Source of the DNA: a sulfur-oxidizing endosymbiont of Gigantopelta aegis
GTDB lineage: Bacteria; Pseudomonadota; Gammaproteobacteria; GRL18
Reading direction: 5' to 3'
DNA: 64,000 nt
Assembly: GCF_016097415.1 (NCBI RefSeq)
Contig: NZ_JAEHGE010000001.1
Location: 273,001-337,000 of the forward strand
This document shows positions 30,008 through 40,290 of this stretch, one piece after another. Numbering within the stretch: position 1 is the first letter of the stretch; the number at the start of each line of letters is the position of its first letter. Position numbers and translations under genes: made by a program. The notes below the pieces were generated by a model. The model was not told where the DNA came from. It searched no databases and worked only from the letters and a program-made list of their open reading frames with translations.

Positions 30008-30659
30008 ATGAGAACAAAATTCAAATTTATACTGATGTTGCTATTGTTTCTTTTAACATCAGTCACTTATTCTAGTTCTGAATATGACTGGCAACAGGTC
30101 AGGGATGAGGATGGCATTCAGGTTTATCTAAAAAATTCTGGGCAGATGATATTAAATCATTTCGAGGTGTCGTTCACATCCCTTCCTCTTTGGCTAATGT
30201 CCTTGCAATCATTATCGATATCAAAGCCTGTACCGACTGGGTACATCGGTGTAAAAACCCGTTTTACTACTGAGAAAATCTTTTTCCGAGTGTTATCACT
30301 ATCAAGTGCACAGTCTGCCTTTTCCAGCCATAAACCGAGAGTTTATCTTCCATTCAAAAATCACTCGGGATGCTAAAACAGGTGCAATAAAAATTCAGAT
30401 GGATGCTATGCCCGAATTCTGTCAAAACAATGCTGACCTATGCGTCTTTAATAAAGAGTCATCACTGGTGAGAGTATCACATTCCCATGGCCACTATTTA
30501 CTCGAAGCCATCAATAAACATCTGACTCGTGTCACCTGGACACATCATACGAACCCAGAAGGTCATTTACCTAAATGGATGATCAATTCATTGATTCAAG
30601 AGATGCCCTTTAAAACCTTACAAGGCCTGAGAAAAAAACACTCGATACAAAAGACCTGA
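30008..30659 (+). pseudogene. exported START-domain protein, two frameshifts
   Basis: Begins MRTKFKFILMLLLFLLTSVTYS, a signal peptide, then SEYDWQQVRDEDGIQVYLKN, typical of START/polyketide-cyclase-like proteins with a predicted lipid-binding cavity. Adding one G at 30140-30142 and one T at 30262-30265 gives a continuous protein of about 217 aa including FRGVVHIPSSLANVLAII, DIKACTDWVHRCKNPF and RVTWTHHTNPEGHLPKWMIN. Flanked by the IS21 element and an IS3-type B copy. Confidence 0.75.
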
Positions 30660-30758
30660 ATAATAGAATAATGATTGACTCTAAAGGGGAGATAATGTGG
30701 CTATACTTAACCGGACACACAACTTAAAATAACTAAAAGATAAAAAGTGTGACCTAAA

Positions 30759-31914
<1,156 letters not shown>

Positions 31915-31939
31915 ATCGATTGATTGAAGAGGGGTAAAA

Positions 31940-32083
31940 GGCGACATAAATGCCGCCCATTACCGTTGACGGCCATCGGCTCCTCAGCCTGTGCCGTGAA
32001 GATATTGTAACAGGATCATTACCGTTGTGAAAATACCTTGGGTGAATGGAACGGCTCTATCGTTCCAGAGGGCAAAGCCCTTT
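31940..32083 (+). ncRNA. putative structured RNA in the IS tail (copy 1)
   Basis: Same four-hairpin region as at 55136-55279, without base differences noticed, in the 290-nt non-coding stretch between the transposase stop and the right end. No known RNA family recognised. Confidence 0.35.
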
Positions 32084-32204
32084 CTCTTCATCTGTTTAAA
32101 GTTAACATGAGAAACTAAAATGATAGGAAATACAAAATGACAAAAATCACTTGAAACAGCCAAAAAAATATTTAGAAAACTGTCCGGAAAAGTGTTGACA
32201 CATC

Positions 32205-32982
32205 AGCCCCCACTCTGGATGAATTCAAAGCAGCCTTAAAAAATAATGAATTGATCGTTTTTTATCAACCTAAAATAGGACTTGATAATAATAATATTGT
32301 CGCTGTGGAAGCATTGGTTCGTTGGCAACATCCCAGTTATGGCATAGTAGCACCTGATCTATTCATCCCTCTTGCAGAAGCAAACAACCTCATTGATAAA
32401 CTTACCTGGGTCGTATTTGAGCAAGCCTTATCGCAATACAAACGCTGGTTTGAACAGGGTTTGAATGTTCAGATTGCCATTAACATGTCAGCTAGCACTC
32501 TAAAAGAATTAACATTGCCCGATAAAATTGATCTTTTATTGAGTAAACATGGTGTGAAAGCCCAACAAATTGTACTTGAGATCACCGAGTCAGCCTTAAT
32601 GTCCGAGTTAATTACTTCGTTGGATATTCTCACTCGCTTACGTATGAAAGGATTCAGACTATCCATTGATGATTTTGGTACCGGTTATTCTTCTCTGTTG
32701 CAATTACACCGTGTGCCTTTTTCTGAAATTAAAATTGACCGCACCTTTGTTTCAGAAATGGAAAATGACAAAGAGGCAACTGCCATTGTTGAAACGATTA
32801 TTATGCTAGGTCAAAAGCTAGGCATGAAAACCGTCGCTGAGGGGATCGAAACCAAAGAAACTCAAGCAAGGCTAACCGCTTTAGGATGCAACCTTGCACA
32901 AGGTTACTTATTTTCAAAACCCATCCCTGGTAATGAGGTCTTTGCCTGGTTCTCCCATTATAAAGAAAACTTAAAATCTTAA
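32205..32982 (+). pseudogene. EAL-domain c-di-GMP phosphodiesterase, 5' truncated by IS
   Basis: The frame is open from the IS border (SAPTLDEFKAALKNNELIVF) and has a complete EAL domain: EALVRW, INMSA, LEITES, DDFGTGYSSL, EIKIDR and AEGIET, with all expected Mg-binding and catalytic residues. Any N-terminal sensory, receiver or GGDEF part has been lost to the IS. A TTG at 32251 could start a free-standing EAL protein, but no ribosome binding site supports it. Confidence 0.8.
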
Positions 32983-32985
32983 GTT

Positions 32986-33075
32986 GTAGGGTGGGCATGG
33001 CTTTATCTGCCCACGCTGACTTAAGACCTTATATTCACACTTACAGCGTGGGCACAAAAAGCGTGCCCACCCTAC
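32986..33075. repeat. double-hairpin palindromic repeat (family B), copy 3
   Basis: Outer arms gtagggtgggc/gcccaccctac and inner arms cccacgctg/cagcgtggg, as in the copies at 10127 and 17792. It lies between the convergent ends of the EAL gene and the DedA-rhodanese gene. Confidence 0.9.
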
Positions 33076-33091
33076 TATTTACGGATTGACA

Positions 33092-34087
33092 CTAGTTTAC
33101 ACTTTGTACGTTTGGATAGCCTTTTTTATTCCAATCCGTCATGCCCATTTTTACAACTTTAACATTATTGAAACCATTGTTTGTTAAAATTTCGGCCGCT
33201 TTTGTCGATTTTCGATCAGTTCGGCAAATCGTTACGATACGCTTCTCATAATCACCCGCTAATCTATCCTTCAATTCCGCTATACGTTGTTCTAATTGCT
33301 CTACTGGTATTTGCACCGATGTACTAATATGCCCTTGTTCACCCACATAATCTTCATCCGTACGTACATCCAGTAATAAAAAATCATCACCATTGTCCAT
33401 CGCTTGTTTCAGCACATCAATGTCAATCCTATTTTTCTTGGCATTATTACGCATTTGACTTATAAAACGAGGCAAAAAAGCAGCAACTGCCAATAGAGCC
33501 AAACCTAAAAGACTTTTTTGAATCAGGCTTTCCCCTCCCGTTGCTGCCTCACGCCCTATATACCCCAAATACGTATAAGCAATGGCTCCCGGCAACATAC
33601 AAATGTAAGTAGCCAAAGAATAATCAAGTAATTTAATTTTTGTCAGCCCCAAAGTATAATTTAGCAAATTAAATGGGAATATCGGTACTAAGCGTACAAA
33701 GGCAACGAAACGCCAACCTTCATTTTCAACCCCGTTAATTAATTGTTTTAAGCGCCCTGCTGATTTCTTCTCTACCCAGTCTGATGCCAGATAACGCGCA
33801 GCCAGAAATGATAAAATTGCACCTATTGTCGCAGCCGTTAAATTATAGAACACTCCTACTACCGGGCCAAATAAAGCACCGCCTGCAAGCGTTAGCACCG
33901 AACCCGGCAAAAAGAAAATGGTTGCTAGAATATAAATCAGCATAAATAACAGTGGCGCTAAAGGCCCTGACTGTTCGATCCAATGCTGTAAAGCCTCCAT
34001 ATCCAGTACATCACGATAGATAACGGCTATAGCAATGCCTATAGTAATTAAACCAACCAAAAATAGCCGTATAAATAATGTTTTCAA
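33092..34087 (-). CDS. VTT/DedA-family membrane protein fused to a rhodanese domain
   Basis: The 331-aa protein has an N-terminal membrane part (helices at residues 5-25, 45-90, 130-155 and 165-205) with the VTT signature FLPGSVLTLAGGALFGPVVG and FVAFVRLVPIFPFNLLNYTLG of TVP38/TMEM64 proteins. A cytoplasmic rhodanese domain (residues 225-325) carries LLLDVRTDEDY and the active-site Cys in TICRTDRKS. It is 3 bp downstream of the hydroxylase gene, so they form an operon. VTT proteins move lipids or small solutes; the rhodanese suggests persulfide handling or sensing at the membrane. Function is inferred. Confidence 0.85.
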   Translation of the reverse strand: MKTLFIRLFLVGLITIGIAIAVIYRDVLDMEALQHWIEQSGPLAPLLFMLIYILATIFFLPGSVLTLAGGALFGPVVGVFYNLTAATIGAILSFLAARYLASDWVEKKSAGRLKQLINGVENEGWRFVAFVRLVPIFPFNLLNYTLGLTKIKLLDYSLATYICMLPGAIAYTYLGYIGREAATGGESLIQKSLLGLALLAVAAFLPRFISQMRNNAKKNRIDIDVLKQAMDNGDDFLLLDVRTDEDYVGEQGHISTSVQIPVEQLEQRIAELKDRLAGDYEKRIVTICRTDRKSTKAAEILTNNGFNNVKVVKMGMTDWNKKGYPNVQSVN

Positions 34088-34090
34088 TGC

Positions 34091-34960
34091 TTAATCCTCA
34101 GTGTTCTTTTGGCTATTCCAATTACGGGTATTAATCGCATATTCACTGACCTTGCCTTTAAAGGGTAATAACATCATGCCCAAAATCCAGTTAGTCTGCT
34201 TAACATCACGGTATTTATTGATACCAATAGTAAAGCCTAGTTGACCGCCACGAGGCTGATCACGATAGGTACCAAATAGTCGATCCCACCAGGTCAAATT
34301 AAACCCGAAATTACTATTGGTTTCATCATCTTCAACCGAATGATGCACACGATGCATATCCGGTGTCACTACAAACCAGCGCAAAAAAGTGTCCAATGAC
34401 TTTGGCAAGCCCACATTACCATGATTAAACATGGCCAAGGCATTTAACACCACTTCAAAAATTACTACCGCAACCACGGGTGCACCCAAAACAATAATAG
34501 TGGCAAATTTAATGAGCATTGAAAGAATGATTTCAATGGTATGAAAACGTGAACCCGTGGTCACATCATAGTCCAAATCAGCATGGTGCACACGGTGAAT
34601 ACGCCATAACAGCGGTACGGCATGCACCATGACATGTTGTAAATAAATAATAAAGTCCATTGCTATAATGGCAAGAATCACAGCTAAAAAGCCAGGTAAT
34701 GAGTAATAGTTCAATAAGCCCCAGCCATGTGTCTCAGCAAATGCAGCCACACCAACAGCTGCTGCAGGGAATAATAAGCGTAAGATAAAGCTATTAAAAA
34801 AGACTAAACCCAAATTATTAGCCCAACGTATCGTTTTAGAAACAGTCAAAGCACGTCGAGGCGCAATCACCTCCCAGATAGCCATAATGGCAAATACACC
34901 AAAAAAGAAACTTAGCCTGATGGTCACTTCGTTAGCCAAAATAAATTCATTAAATGTCAT
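34091..34960 (-). CDS. fatty acid hydroxylase/sterol desaturase superfamily protein
   Basis: A 289-aa integral membrane diiron protein with the histidine boxes HVMVH (near residue 109), HRVHH (near 121) and HRVHHS (near 211), and several hydrophobic helices. DLDYDVTTGSRFHTIEI is a typical segment of bacterial members. The substrate is unknown (lipid or hopanoid-like compounds are possible). First gene of the minus-strand unit with the DedA-rhodanese gene and divergent from the ArsR-rhodanese regulator. Confidence 0.85.
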   Translation of the reverse strand: MTFNEFILANEVTIRLSFFFGVFAIMAIWEVIAPRRALTVSKTIRWANNLGLVFFNSFILRLLFPAAAVGVAAFAETHGWGLLNYYSLPGFLAVILAIIAMDFIIYLQHVMVHAVPLLWRIHRVHHADLDYDVTTGSRFHTIEIILSMLIKFATIIVLGAPVVAVVIFEVVLNALAMFNHGNVGLPKSLDTFLRWFVVTPDMHRVHHSVEDDETNSNFGFNLTWWDRLFGTYRDQPRGGQLGFTIGINKYRDVKQTNWILGMMLLPFKGKVSEYAINTRNWNSQKNTED

Positions 34961-35103
34961 TGTGGTTCCTCAGAATTTTTTAATCTACAGGGCTAAATGT
35001 TAACCCTTTTATGTTAATACATTCTTTGATGTAAAGAAGGTAAGTATTAATATCCACTTATTCTCGTTATAATAAATAATGTAATTGATCTATTATTTAA
35101 CTA

Positions 35104-35135
35104 AATAGTATTCAACTAACTAATTGAATACTATT
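35104..35135. promoter_or_regulatory. perfect inverted-repeat operator of the ArsR-rhodanese regulator
   Basis: AATAGTATTCAA (35104-35115) and TTGAATACTATT (35124-35135) are perfect complements across 8 bp, 18 bp upstream of the regulator start and 144 bp from the divergent hydroxylase start. A TATAAT lies at 35068-35073. The size and symmetry fit an ArsR-family dimer or a pair of dimers, so autoregulation and control of the divergent operon are likely. Confidence 0.75.
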
Positions 35136-35153
35136 ATAGAAGGATTTAGTACC

Positions 35154-35825
35154 ATGTCAAGTCAGCATTTTAAACAAGATTTATTTACTCAGTTTGCCCG
35201 AGTTGGTAAAGCCATGAGCAATGGAAATCGTCTAGAGTTACTGGAGTTTATCGCTCAGGGTGAACGCAGTGTTGATGAACTTGCCAAGGCATCTGGATTA
35301 TCTGTAGCGAATACCTCTCAACATTTACAGCAACTACGTCAAGCTGGGCTTATTGATTGTACAAAGCGTGGTCTAAAAGTTTTTTATCGTCTCAGTGGTA
35401 ATGATGTCATTGATTTATTTAATTCTCTGAGAAATGTGGCAGAACGCCATTTAGCCGATGTTCAACAACTGATTAATACTTTCTTAACGGTTAAGGATGA
35501 TCTCGAACCCATCCCGGCAACTGAACTACTCGGCCGTGTTCGTGATGGTCTTGTCACTGTACTAGATGTCAGACCCCCAGAAGAATATTTAGCGGGTCAC
35601 GTACCGGGCGCTATTAATGTACCGCTATCTGAACTAGAAGCTCATTTAAATGAACTTGATTCCAATCAGGATGTCGTTGCCTATTGTCGTGGGCCACATT
35701 GTGTACTTGCTTTTGATGCTGTAGCAAGGCTTAGAAATAAGGGCTTCAACGCACATAGAATGGAAGATGGTTTTCCTGAATGGAAATCTGCTGGTCTACC
35801 GATTGAATCAAGCAATAAAGAATAA
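35154..35825 (+). CDS. ArsR-family regulator fused to a rhodanese domain
   Basis: The 223-aa protein (ATG at 35154 with gaagga 9 bp upstream) has an N-terminal winged helix (RLELLEFIAQGERSVDELAKA; SVANTSQHLQQLRQAGLIDC) and a C-terminal rhodanese domain (VLDVRPPEEYLAGHVPGAINVP; active-site loop YCRGPHC). The HTH part has a single Cys (LIDC), so it lacks the two-Cys sensor of BigR/SqrR types; sensing may instead use the rhodanese Cys pair. It is divergent from an operon whose membrane protein also has a rhodanese domain. Confidence 0.88.
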   Translation: MSSQHFKQDLFTQFARVGKAMSNGNRLELLEFIAQGERSVDELAKASGLSVANTSQHLQQLRQAGLIDCTKRGLKVFYRLSGNDVIDLFNSLRNVAERHLADVQQLINTFLTVKDDLEPIPATELLGRVRDGLVTVLDVRPPEEYLAGHVPGAINVPLSELEAHLNELDSNQDVVAYCRGPHCVLAFDAVARLRNKGFNAHRMEDGFPEWKSAGLPIESSNKE

Positions 35826-35829
35826 TCAT

Positions 35830-36576
35830 TCATTCGTTATTATTAAACGCTTCTATAAATTTCAATATACGCCGGGCATTTGCTCCACGGTCTATCTTCC
35901 CAACCCTTGAGCGAGAACGCATGTCAATTTTTGCTCCACCATCAACTGCTTGAACTCGTATTACAATATCATCCTTAAATCCATATAAAAAACTTGAGTC
36001 TGTTGCTTCAATTTGTCCCTCTGTTTTATCAATACTCACAATTTCCCATTTGTTATTTTTAGCCAGTGTAAGAGCACGGTCAAATGCCTGATCAACCGTC
36101 ATCGATAACTTGATAGGAGAGATTTCTGGATAAGCTGTAATTTGTAAATTTGCTGTTTTTATACCAGGGTAATCTACTGGATCAGGCACTTCCCAAAATG
36201 AAGGTGGCTCTTCTATATCAGTTGTTATATCGTTTATGGGAGGATAAAAATCAGATGATTTTTCCCAGTATACAGAAAAAGCAACAATAGGAAATACGAG
36301 GCAAATACTAAGTGTTGCCACAAAAAATCCTCTATTCACTCCCTTTATCTTTGTTTTGTATATGCCAATGATTGCAAGACCTAGGCTAATTAAGGCCGCC
36401 AATACAGTCCATTCAACTATAGAAAAACCGGTACTAAAATGCCATAAACCCAAACGATAACCTACTCCCGATATAATAATTGCAATAACACAGGTAACAC
36501 TTATTATTAAACTAACAACACTCGTTATTAAACTAACAACACTCGTTATTGAAAAACGTTTATTAAAATTATTCAT
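35830..36576 (-). CDS. DUF1499 domain membrane protein
   Basis: The 248-aa protein has three or four N-terminal helices (residues 10-38, 53-75, 85-105) and a soluble C-terminal DUF1499 domain with LSMTVDQAFDRALTLAKN, IEATDSSFLYGFKDDIVIRV and IDMRSRSRVGKIDRGANARRI. Function unknown. The SVVSLI segment near the N-terminus is duplicated by a 21-bp direct repeat (36504-36545). The remnant of another gene ends 3 bp upstream of its start, so it was once the second gene of an operon. Confidence 0.85.
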   Translation of the reverse strand: MNNFNKRFSITSVVSLITSVVSLIISVTCVIAIIISGVGYRLGLWHFSTGFSIVEWTVLAALISLGLAIIGIYKTKIKGVNRGFFVATLSICLVFPIVAFSVYWEKSSDFYPPINDITTDIEEPPSFWEVPDPVDYPGIKTANLQITAYPEISPIKLSMTVDQAFDRALTLAKNNKWEIVSIDKTEGQIEATDSSFLYGFKDDIVIRVQAVDGGAKIDMRSRSRVGKIDRGANARRILKFIEAFNNNE

Positions 36577-36579
36577 AAT

Positions 36580-36744
36580 TTATACCTCTTCCAGCAAAGC
36601 ATCAATCAAAGCTTCTAATCGTTCATTAAGATATTTCATATCACAATTTTCAAAGCCATTTTTATTAAGAAAAAACAAAATATCATTAGGATATTAGGAT
36701 CAATAATAAGACCATCTGCTGGTTTTATAGGTACATTATCAAAC
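36580..36744 (-). pseudogene. 3' remnant of an unknown gene, cut by the IS10-like element
   Basis: On the minus strand FDNVPIKPADGLIIDPN, then, after one base is added near 36695, DILFFLNKNGFENCDMKYLN and ERLEALIDALLEEV-stop. The family is not recognised. The 5' part is missing at the IS border. Confidence 0.45.
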
Positions 36745-38081
36745 CTGAGTTATCCCCACGAATTTTTTTAGTAACTCGTTGAAATTTTAGAAATTGATCG
36801 ACTTTCATGGCGAACTATGATCAAATTAGTTCACCACAAAGCAATTTGGAGAACGCCATGAAAGCAACACAATTATTACATAAAAAATTATTATCTGCAT
36901 GCCCTGATATGCATAAAATCAGATTAAAGGCACTCATCGCAGGTGTTAATTCAGCAATATCTGAGCATCAGGTAACAGTGACTGGCTTGGGCAGAAACTT
37001 GAGGGCTCATTCAAAAACGAAAACAAAGCATGATATCAAAAGAATGGACAGATTAATTGGCAATATACACCTGCACAATGAACGTAAAGATCTCTATCAG
37101 TATTTGACATTGCAATTGGTTGGTGAACAAAAGCACCCTGTTCTTATAGCTGATTGGTCGCCAATACCAGGTAGTGAAATTTTTCAACTACTCAGAATAT
37201 CCATACCAATGGGTGGTCGTTCACTTACTATTTATGAAGAATGTTTCGAAGAAAAGAAATTGAATAATACTCAGGTTCATAATACTTTTCTGGATGAACT
37301 TGAAGCAATATTGCCAGAGGGTTGCCAACCCATTATCTTATCCGATGCAATTTTTAAAACCCCTGGTTTGAAACAATTGAAGCAAAGGGATGGTTTTGGG
37401 TTGGTCGAGTTCGGGGCAATGTACAGATCTCATTAGAGGGTGAAAAATTTGAAGGTTGTACTACTATAATGAAGCAAGCGACCACAACGCCAACAGGATT
37501 AGGTACGATCTTCTATAGCAAAAGCACAGCATTTCCTTGTGAGGGTACTTTATTTCATGGGACTGAAAAGGGAAAACATAAAAAGAAAAAACGTGGAGGA
37601 ATTTCTCAAGATGCAAAGAGCCTTTACTATTCTAAAAAAGCAAAACAACCCTGGCTATTAGTTTCTCATTTACCTAAAGAAATCAACAAGCCAAAGAAAG
37701 TCGTTAGGCTGTATAAATTTCGCATGCAAATTGAAGAAGGTTTCAGAGATACAAAAAATCAACAGTATGGTATTGGTCTTGCACAAGCAAAATCTAAATC
37801 TGCAAAGCGATATAATAATTTATTATTAGTCGCAGCACTGACACAGTTTTTACTTTGGTGTATTGGCAAAGTTGCTGTGAATAAAAAATATCACTATGAC
37901 TTACAAGCCAATACAATCAGGCATAGAACTGTGCTTTCTAACGTTTATATTGGGATTCAAATTATTCGAGATAAACGGTATAAAATTAAAAAGAAGGAAA
38001 TTAAAATGGTTTTTGAAAATATTTCAAATTTTACGCAACAAGTTGTTGACATTTGTTAAAAAATTCGTGGGGATCCCTCAG
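36745..38081 (+). mobile_element. IS10-like element (IS4 family)
   Basis: 1337 bp with terminal repeats ctgagttatccccacgaat at the left and the complement ctgagggatccccacgaat at the right, strongly resembling IS10 ends (ctgagagatcccc). IS10 makes 9-bp target duplications; the flanks ttatcaaac and tatttaaac agree at only 6 of 9 positions, so the element may not lie in its original site. Confidence 0.88.
36858..38059 (+). pseudogene. IS10-like transposase, one frameshift
   Basis: ATG at 36858 (ggag upstream) gives MKATQLLHKKLLSACPDMHK, collinear with the IS10 transposase. The first frame has LIADWSPIPGSE (catalytic Asp) and ILSDAIFKTP (second Asp). One C missing at 37360-37363 breaks the frame; restoring it gives WFETIEAKGWFWVGRVRGNV. 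The second frame contains LYKFRMQIEEGFRDTKN, the YREK-like motif with the catalytic Glu. About 400 aa in total. Confidence 0.85.
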
Positions 38082-38201
38082 TATTTAAACTGGACAATAT
38101 CTGAAGGCGGAAGTCCGATTAATTCTCCAATGCCAGCATTCAAAAACCAGTTAAATGAACAGCAAATATGGCAGATTATTAGCTACTTGAGAACATTATA
38201 G
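38082..38201 (+). pseudogene. C-terminal remnant of a cytochrome c gene
   Basis: In frame from the IS border: WTISEGGSPINSPMPAFKNQ then LNEQQIWQIISYLRTL-stop. SPMPAF (haem Met ligand) followed by an IWQIISYLR helix is the typical class I cytochrome c C-terminus. The CxxCH part has been lost. Between this and the OMP gene (38202-38313) nothing else is seen. Confidence 0.7.
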
Positions 38202-38313
38202 GTTATTTTTCGGTTCTTCACCTTTTTGTTTACTTGTGATTAACACCCAAGTAAACAAAAAACGATGAAGATTTTTTTATTAATACTTGTTTTATTAATG
38301 CAATAAAATCAAA

Positions 38314-39069
38314 CTAAAACTCAAACTCAATTAACATTTTTAGAGTTTGATCAGCAGTTTGATTATCCAGGCCAAAAATAACACCGGTTTCCCAGTGAAT
38401 TTTTTTACGACCAGCGAGCTTAATGCTACCCATTAAGACAGGACCTATGCCCTCACTGGTATCACTACTATAAAATTCGATGGCAGGTTCAAGCGCCTTT
38501 GAATAGCGATAACGTCCTTGTAAAGCCATAGCGGTTTCAAATTCATTATCTATTTTATTTCCCCATTCATAAATTAAATAGAGATTAGCCGTACCTACCC
38601 ACCTGCCCCATTCCTGCTCGACTAATAAGGCAGAAGACACTTCGGTAATGTCGAGTTCACGTTCATGTTCCAATTCAAATAACATGCCCCAGTCTTGATC
38701 ATACTCACCTTGCTCAGTGATCTGCCAGATGGCTTCTAATTCAACTGAAGTTAATTTAAAGTCCTGATTTTTATTTCGCTCACCGACCAAATAGCCTTCT
38801 AAAAACCAACGATCATTAAGCGATTGTCCATAGGCAATACGATGCTGTTGGGCGCCATCTCTTAGTTTAGCCTCTTCTGATTTTCCGGAATCGTTTTTAT
38901 AATTCCAGCGCCATTCGATTTCTTTCTCATTTGGTTGAACATAGGGGTGATACACTTTATCGATGAATGAACCATCCGCATAAACGCTGTCAGGTATATA
39001 GATTGTTATACCGATGAGAGATAGCAAAAATAATTTTTGAATGATTTTGATTTGTTTAAAAAACTTCAT
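38314..39069 (-). CDS. putative outer-membrane beta-barrel protein
   Basis: A 251-aa exported protein: signal peptide (KLFLLSLIGITIYIPDSVYA, cleavage before DGS), then alternating amphipathic strands (RWFLEGYLVG, SVELEAIWQI, WGMLFELEHE, TANLYLIYEW, HWETGVIFGL) and a C-terminal EFEF ending in Phe, as in outer-membrane proteins. It starts at the base before the FTR1 stop (1-bp spacing), so it belongs to the iron-permease part of the operon. Function unknown; perhaps an iron or copper porin. Confidence 0.7.
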   Translation of the reverse strand: MKFFKQIKIIQKLFLLSLIGITIYIPDSVYADGSFIDKVYHPYVQPNEKEIEWRWNYKNDSGKSEEAKLRDGAQQHRIAYGQSLNDRWFLEGYLVGERNKNQDFKLTSVELEAIWQITEQGEYDQDWGMLFELEHERELDITEVSSALLVEQEWGRWVGTANLYLIYEWGNKIDNEFETAMALQGRYRYSKALEPAIEFYSSDTSEGIGPVLMGSIKLAGRKKIHWETGVIFGLDNQTADQTLKMLIEFEF

Positions 39070-39876
39070 TTATGATTCACTCAACTGATATTTTGTGCCT
39101 TTAAGAGAAGCATATCGCACTACAAAAATCAGGCCTATTGGCAGTAGAAAACCGATTAGATATAAACTGGCCTGAATCGCTGTAGGTGTCGATTCATAAC
39201 CGATAAGCGCATAGAGTAGTTGCCCTGTTACAGATTGCTCTGATAAGAGATTTGAAGTATTCCACAAAGGTAATTGTCCGGGTAACCAATCAGCTTGAAT
39301 GAGCAACAAACTCGCTTGTGAAACCATACCTGATGAAACCAAGAGTAATAACACCAGACCAATAAAAATAGAACGTTTTAGTTTGAGGTTGCTAAGAAGG
39401 TAATAAAACAGCAAACCCACACTCACGCCAATACTCGCACCAATTGTCATACCAATCACAACGGGCATATAATAAGTACCACTGCGTGTCACGCTGAAGA
39501 AATACAAGATAATTTCTGCTCCTTCACGCGTAACTGCCATTGATATAATCACACTCATAATAAAACACAGGAGAGATTTAGGGATGCTTTTCTGATAGAA
39601 AAAACGCGTCAGCATGACCATATAAAAAACCAACATAAAATAAATTATGAATTGTATCAGCGCATTGATCACTTCCTGACCAACACCTTCAAACCAATCT
39701 GAGACTATGTTTATATTGGTGCCATAAACCATTGCACCAACAACACCCAATGATAAAGACCAGACTAGCCAGCGAAAATTGAGTGACATTTGCTTTGATA
39801 GTGCTATAAGAATACTAAAGAGTAAGGCCGCTTCAAGCACTTCACGCAGGACGATGATGACTGAGCTTAACAACAT
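39070..39876 (-). CDS. FTR1-family iron permease
   Basis: A 268-aa membrane protein with seven predicted helices and two FTR1 iron motifs: REVLEA near residue 11 (canonical REGLE) and REGAEII near residue 117. Members import ferric iron after oxidation of Fe(II). It lies between the cupredoxin gene (24 bp upstream) and the outer-membrane protein gene; this arrangement resembles Efe/Ftr-P19-type uptake systems. Confidence 0.88.
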   Translation of the reverse strand: MLLSSVIIVLREVLEAALLFSILIALSKQMSLNFRWLVWSLSLGVVGAMVYGTNINIVSDWFEGVGQEVINALIQFIIYFMLVFYMVMLTRFFYQKSIPKSLLCFIMSVIISMAVTREGAEIILYFFSVTRSGTYYMPVVIGMTIGASIGVSVGLLFYYLLSNLKLKRSIFIGLVLLLLVSSGMVSQASLLLIQADWLPGQLPLWNTSNLLSEQSVTGQLLYALIGYESTPTAIQASLYLIGFLLPIGLIFVVRYASLKGTKYQLSES

Positions 39877-39900
39877 AAGGACAACCTTTTATTCAATTCT

Positions 39901-40290
39901 TTATTCAATGTTTTTTTCAACAATGACCTTTCCCTGTGCTGTTTTAGGAAAAAACTCACCAAAAAATGGATATTCTCCGGCAGGTAAAGGGCCAATAAAT
40001 ATAATTCCTTTACGTTCACCAATAATGACTTTTTCTCGGTTTAATTCATAGCTTTCAAATTCTTCATCGGTGGCATCATGGTTATGAATAACGAGTTTAA
40101 CCTTGGTATTTTCTGGAATGGTGATTTCTGAGGGGATAAATAAATGATTACGTATTTCAATATTAACAATCGGTGTTGCAGCGTAAGTTGTCACTGAAAA
40201 AAATTGCAATAAAATAGCAGTGTAAATGCCCATAAAACTAACAGCCAAAGAAAAGGGATTTTTACCCCTGGGCATTTTAAAGCCAATCAT
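39901..40290 (-). CDS. periplasmic cupredoxin-domain protein
   Basis: A 129-aa exported protein (hydrophobic segment at residues 14-37, cleavage near TYAA) with a small cupredoxin domain: IVNIEIRNHLFIPSEITIPE, LVIHNHDATDEEFES and GPLPAGEYPFFGEFFPKTAQ. This family usually neighbours FTR1 permeases and may oxidise or deliver iron. Most relatives I recall have a His in the GEFHP loop; here it is Phe, so metal binding may differ. Its start overlaps the histidine-kinase stop by 4 bp. Confidence 0.85.
   Translation of the reverse strand: MIGFKMPRGKNPFSLAVSFMGIYTAILLQFFSVTTYAATPIVNIEIRNHLFIPSEITIPENTKVKLVIHNHDATDEEFESYELNREKVIIGERKGIIFIGPLPAGEYPFFGEFFPKTAQGKVIVEKNIE

Noticed and set aside
37896..38201. 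101-aa frame across the IS10-like right end
   Set aside because: Chimera of out-of-frame transposase sequence and a cytochrome c remnant.
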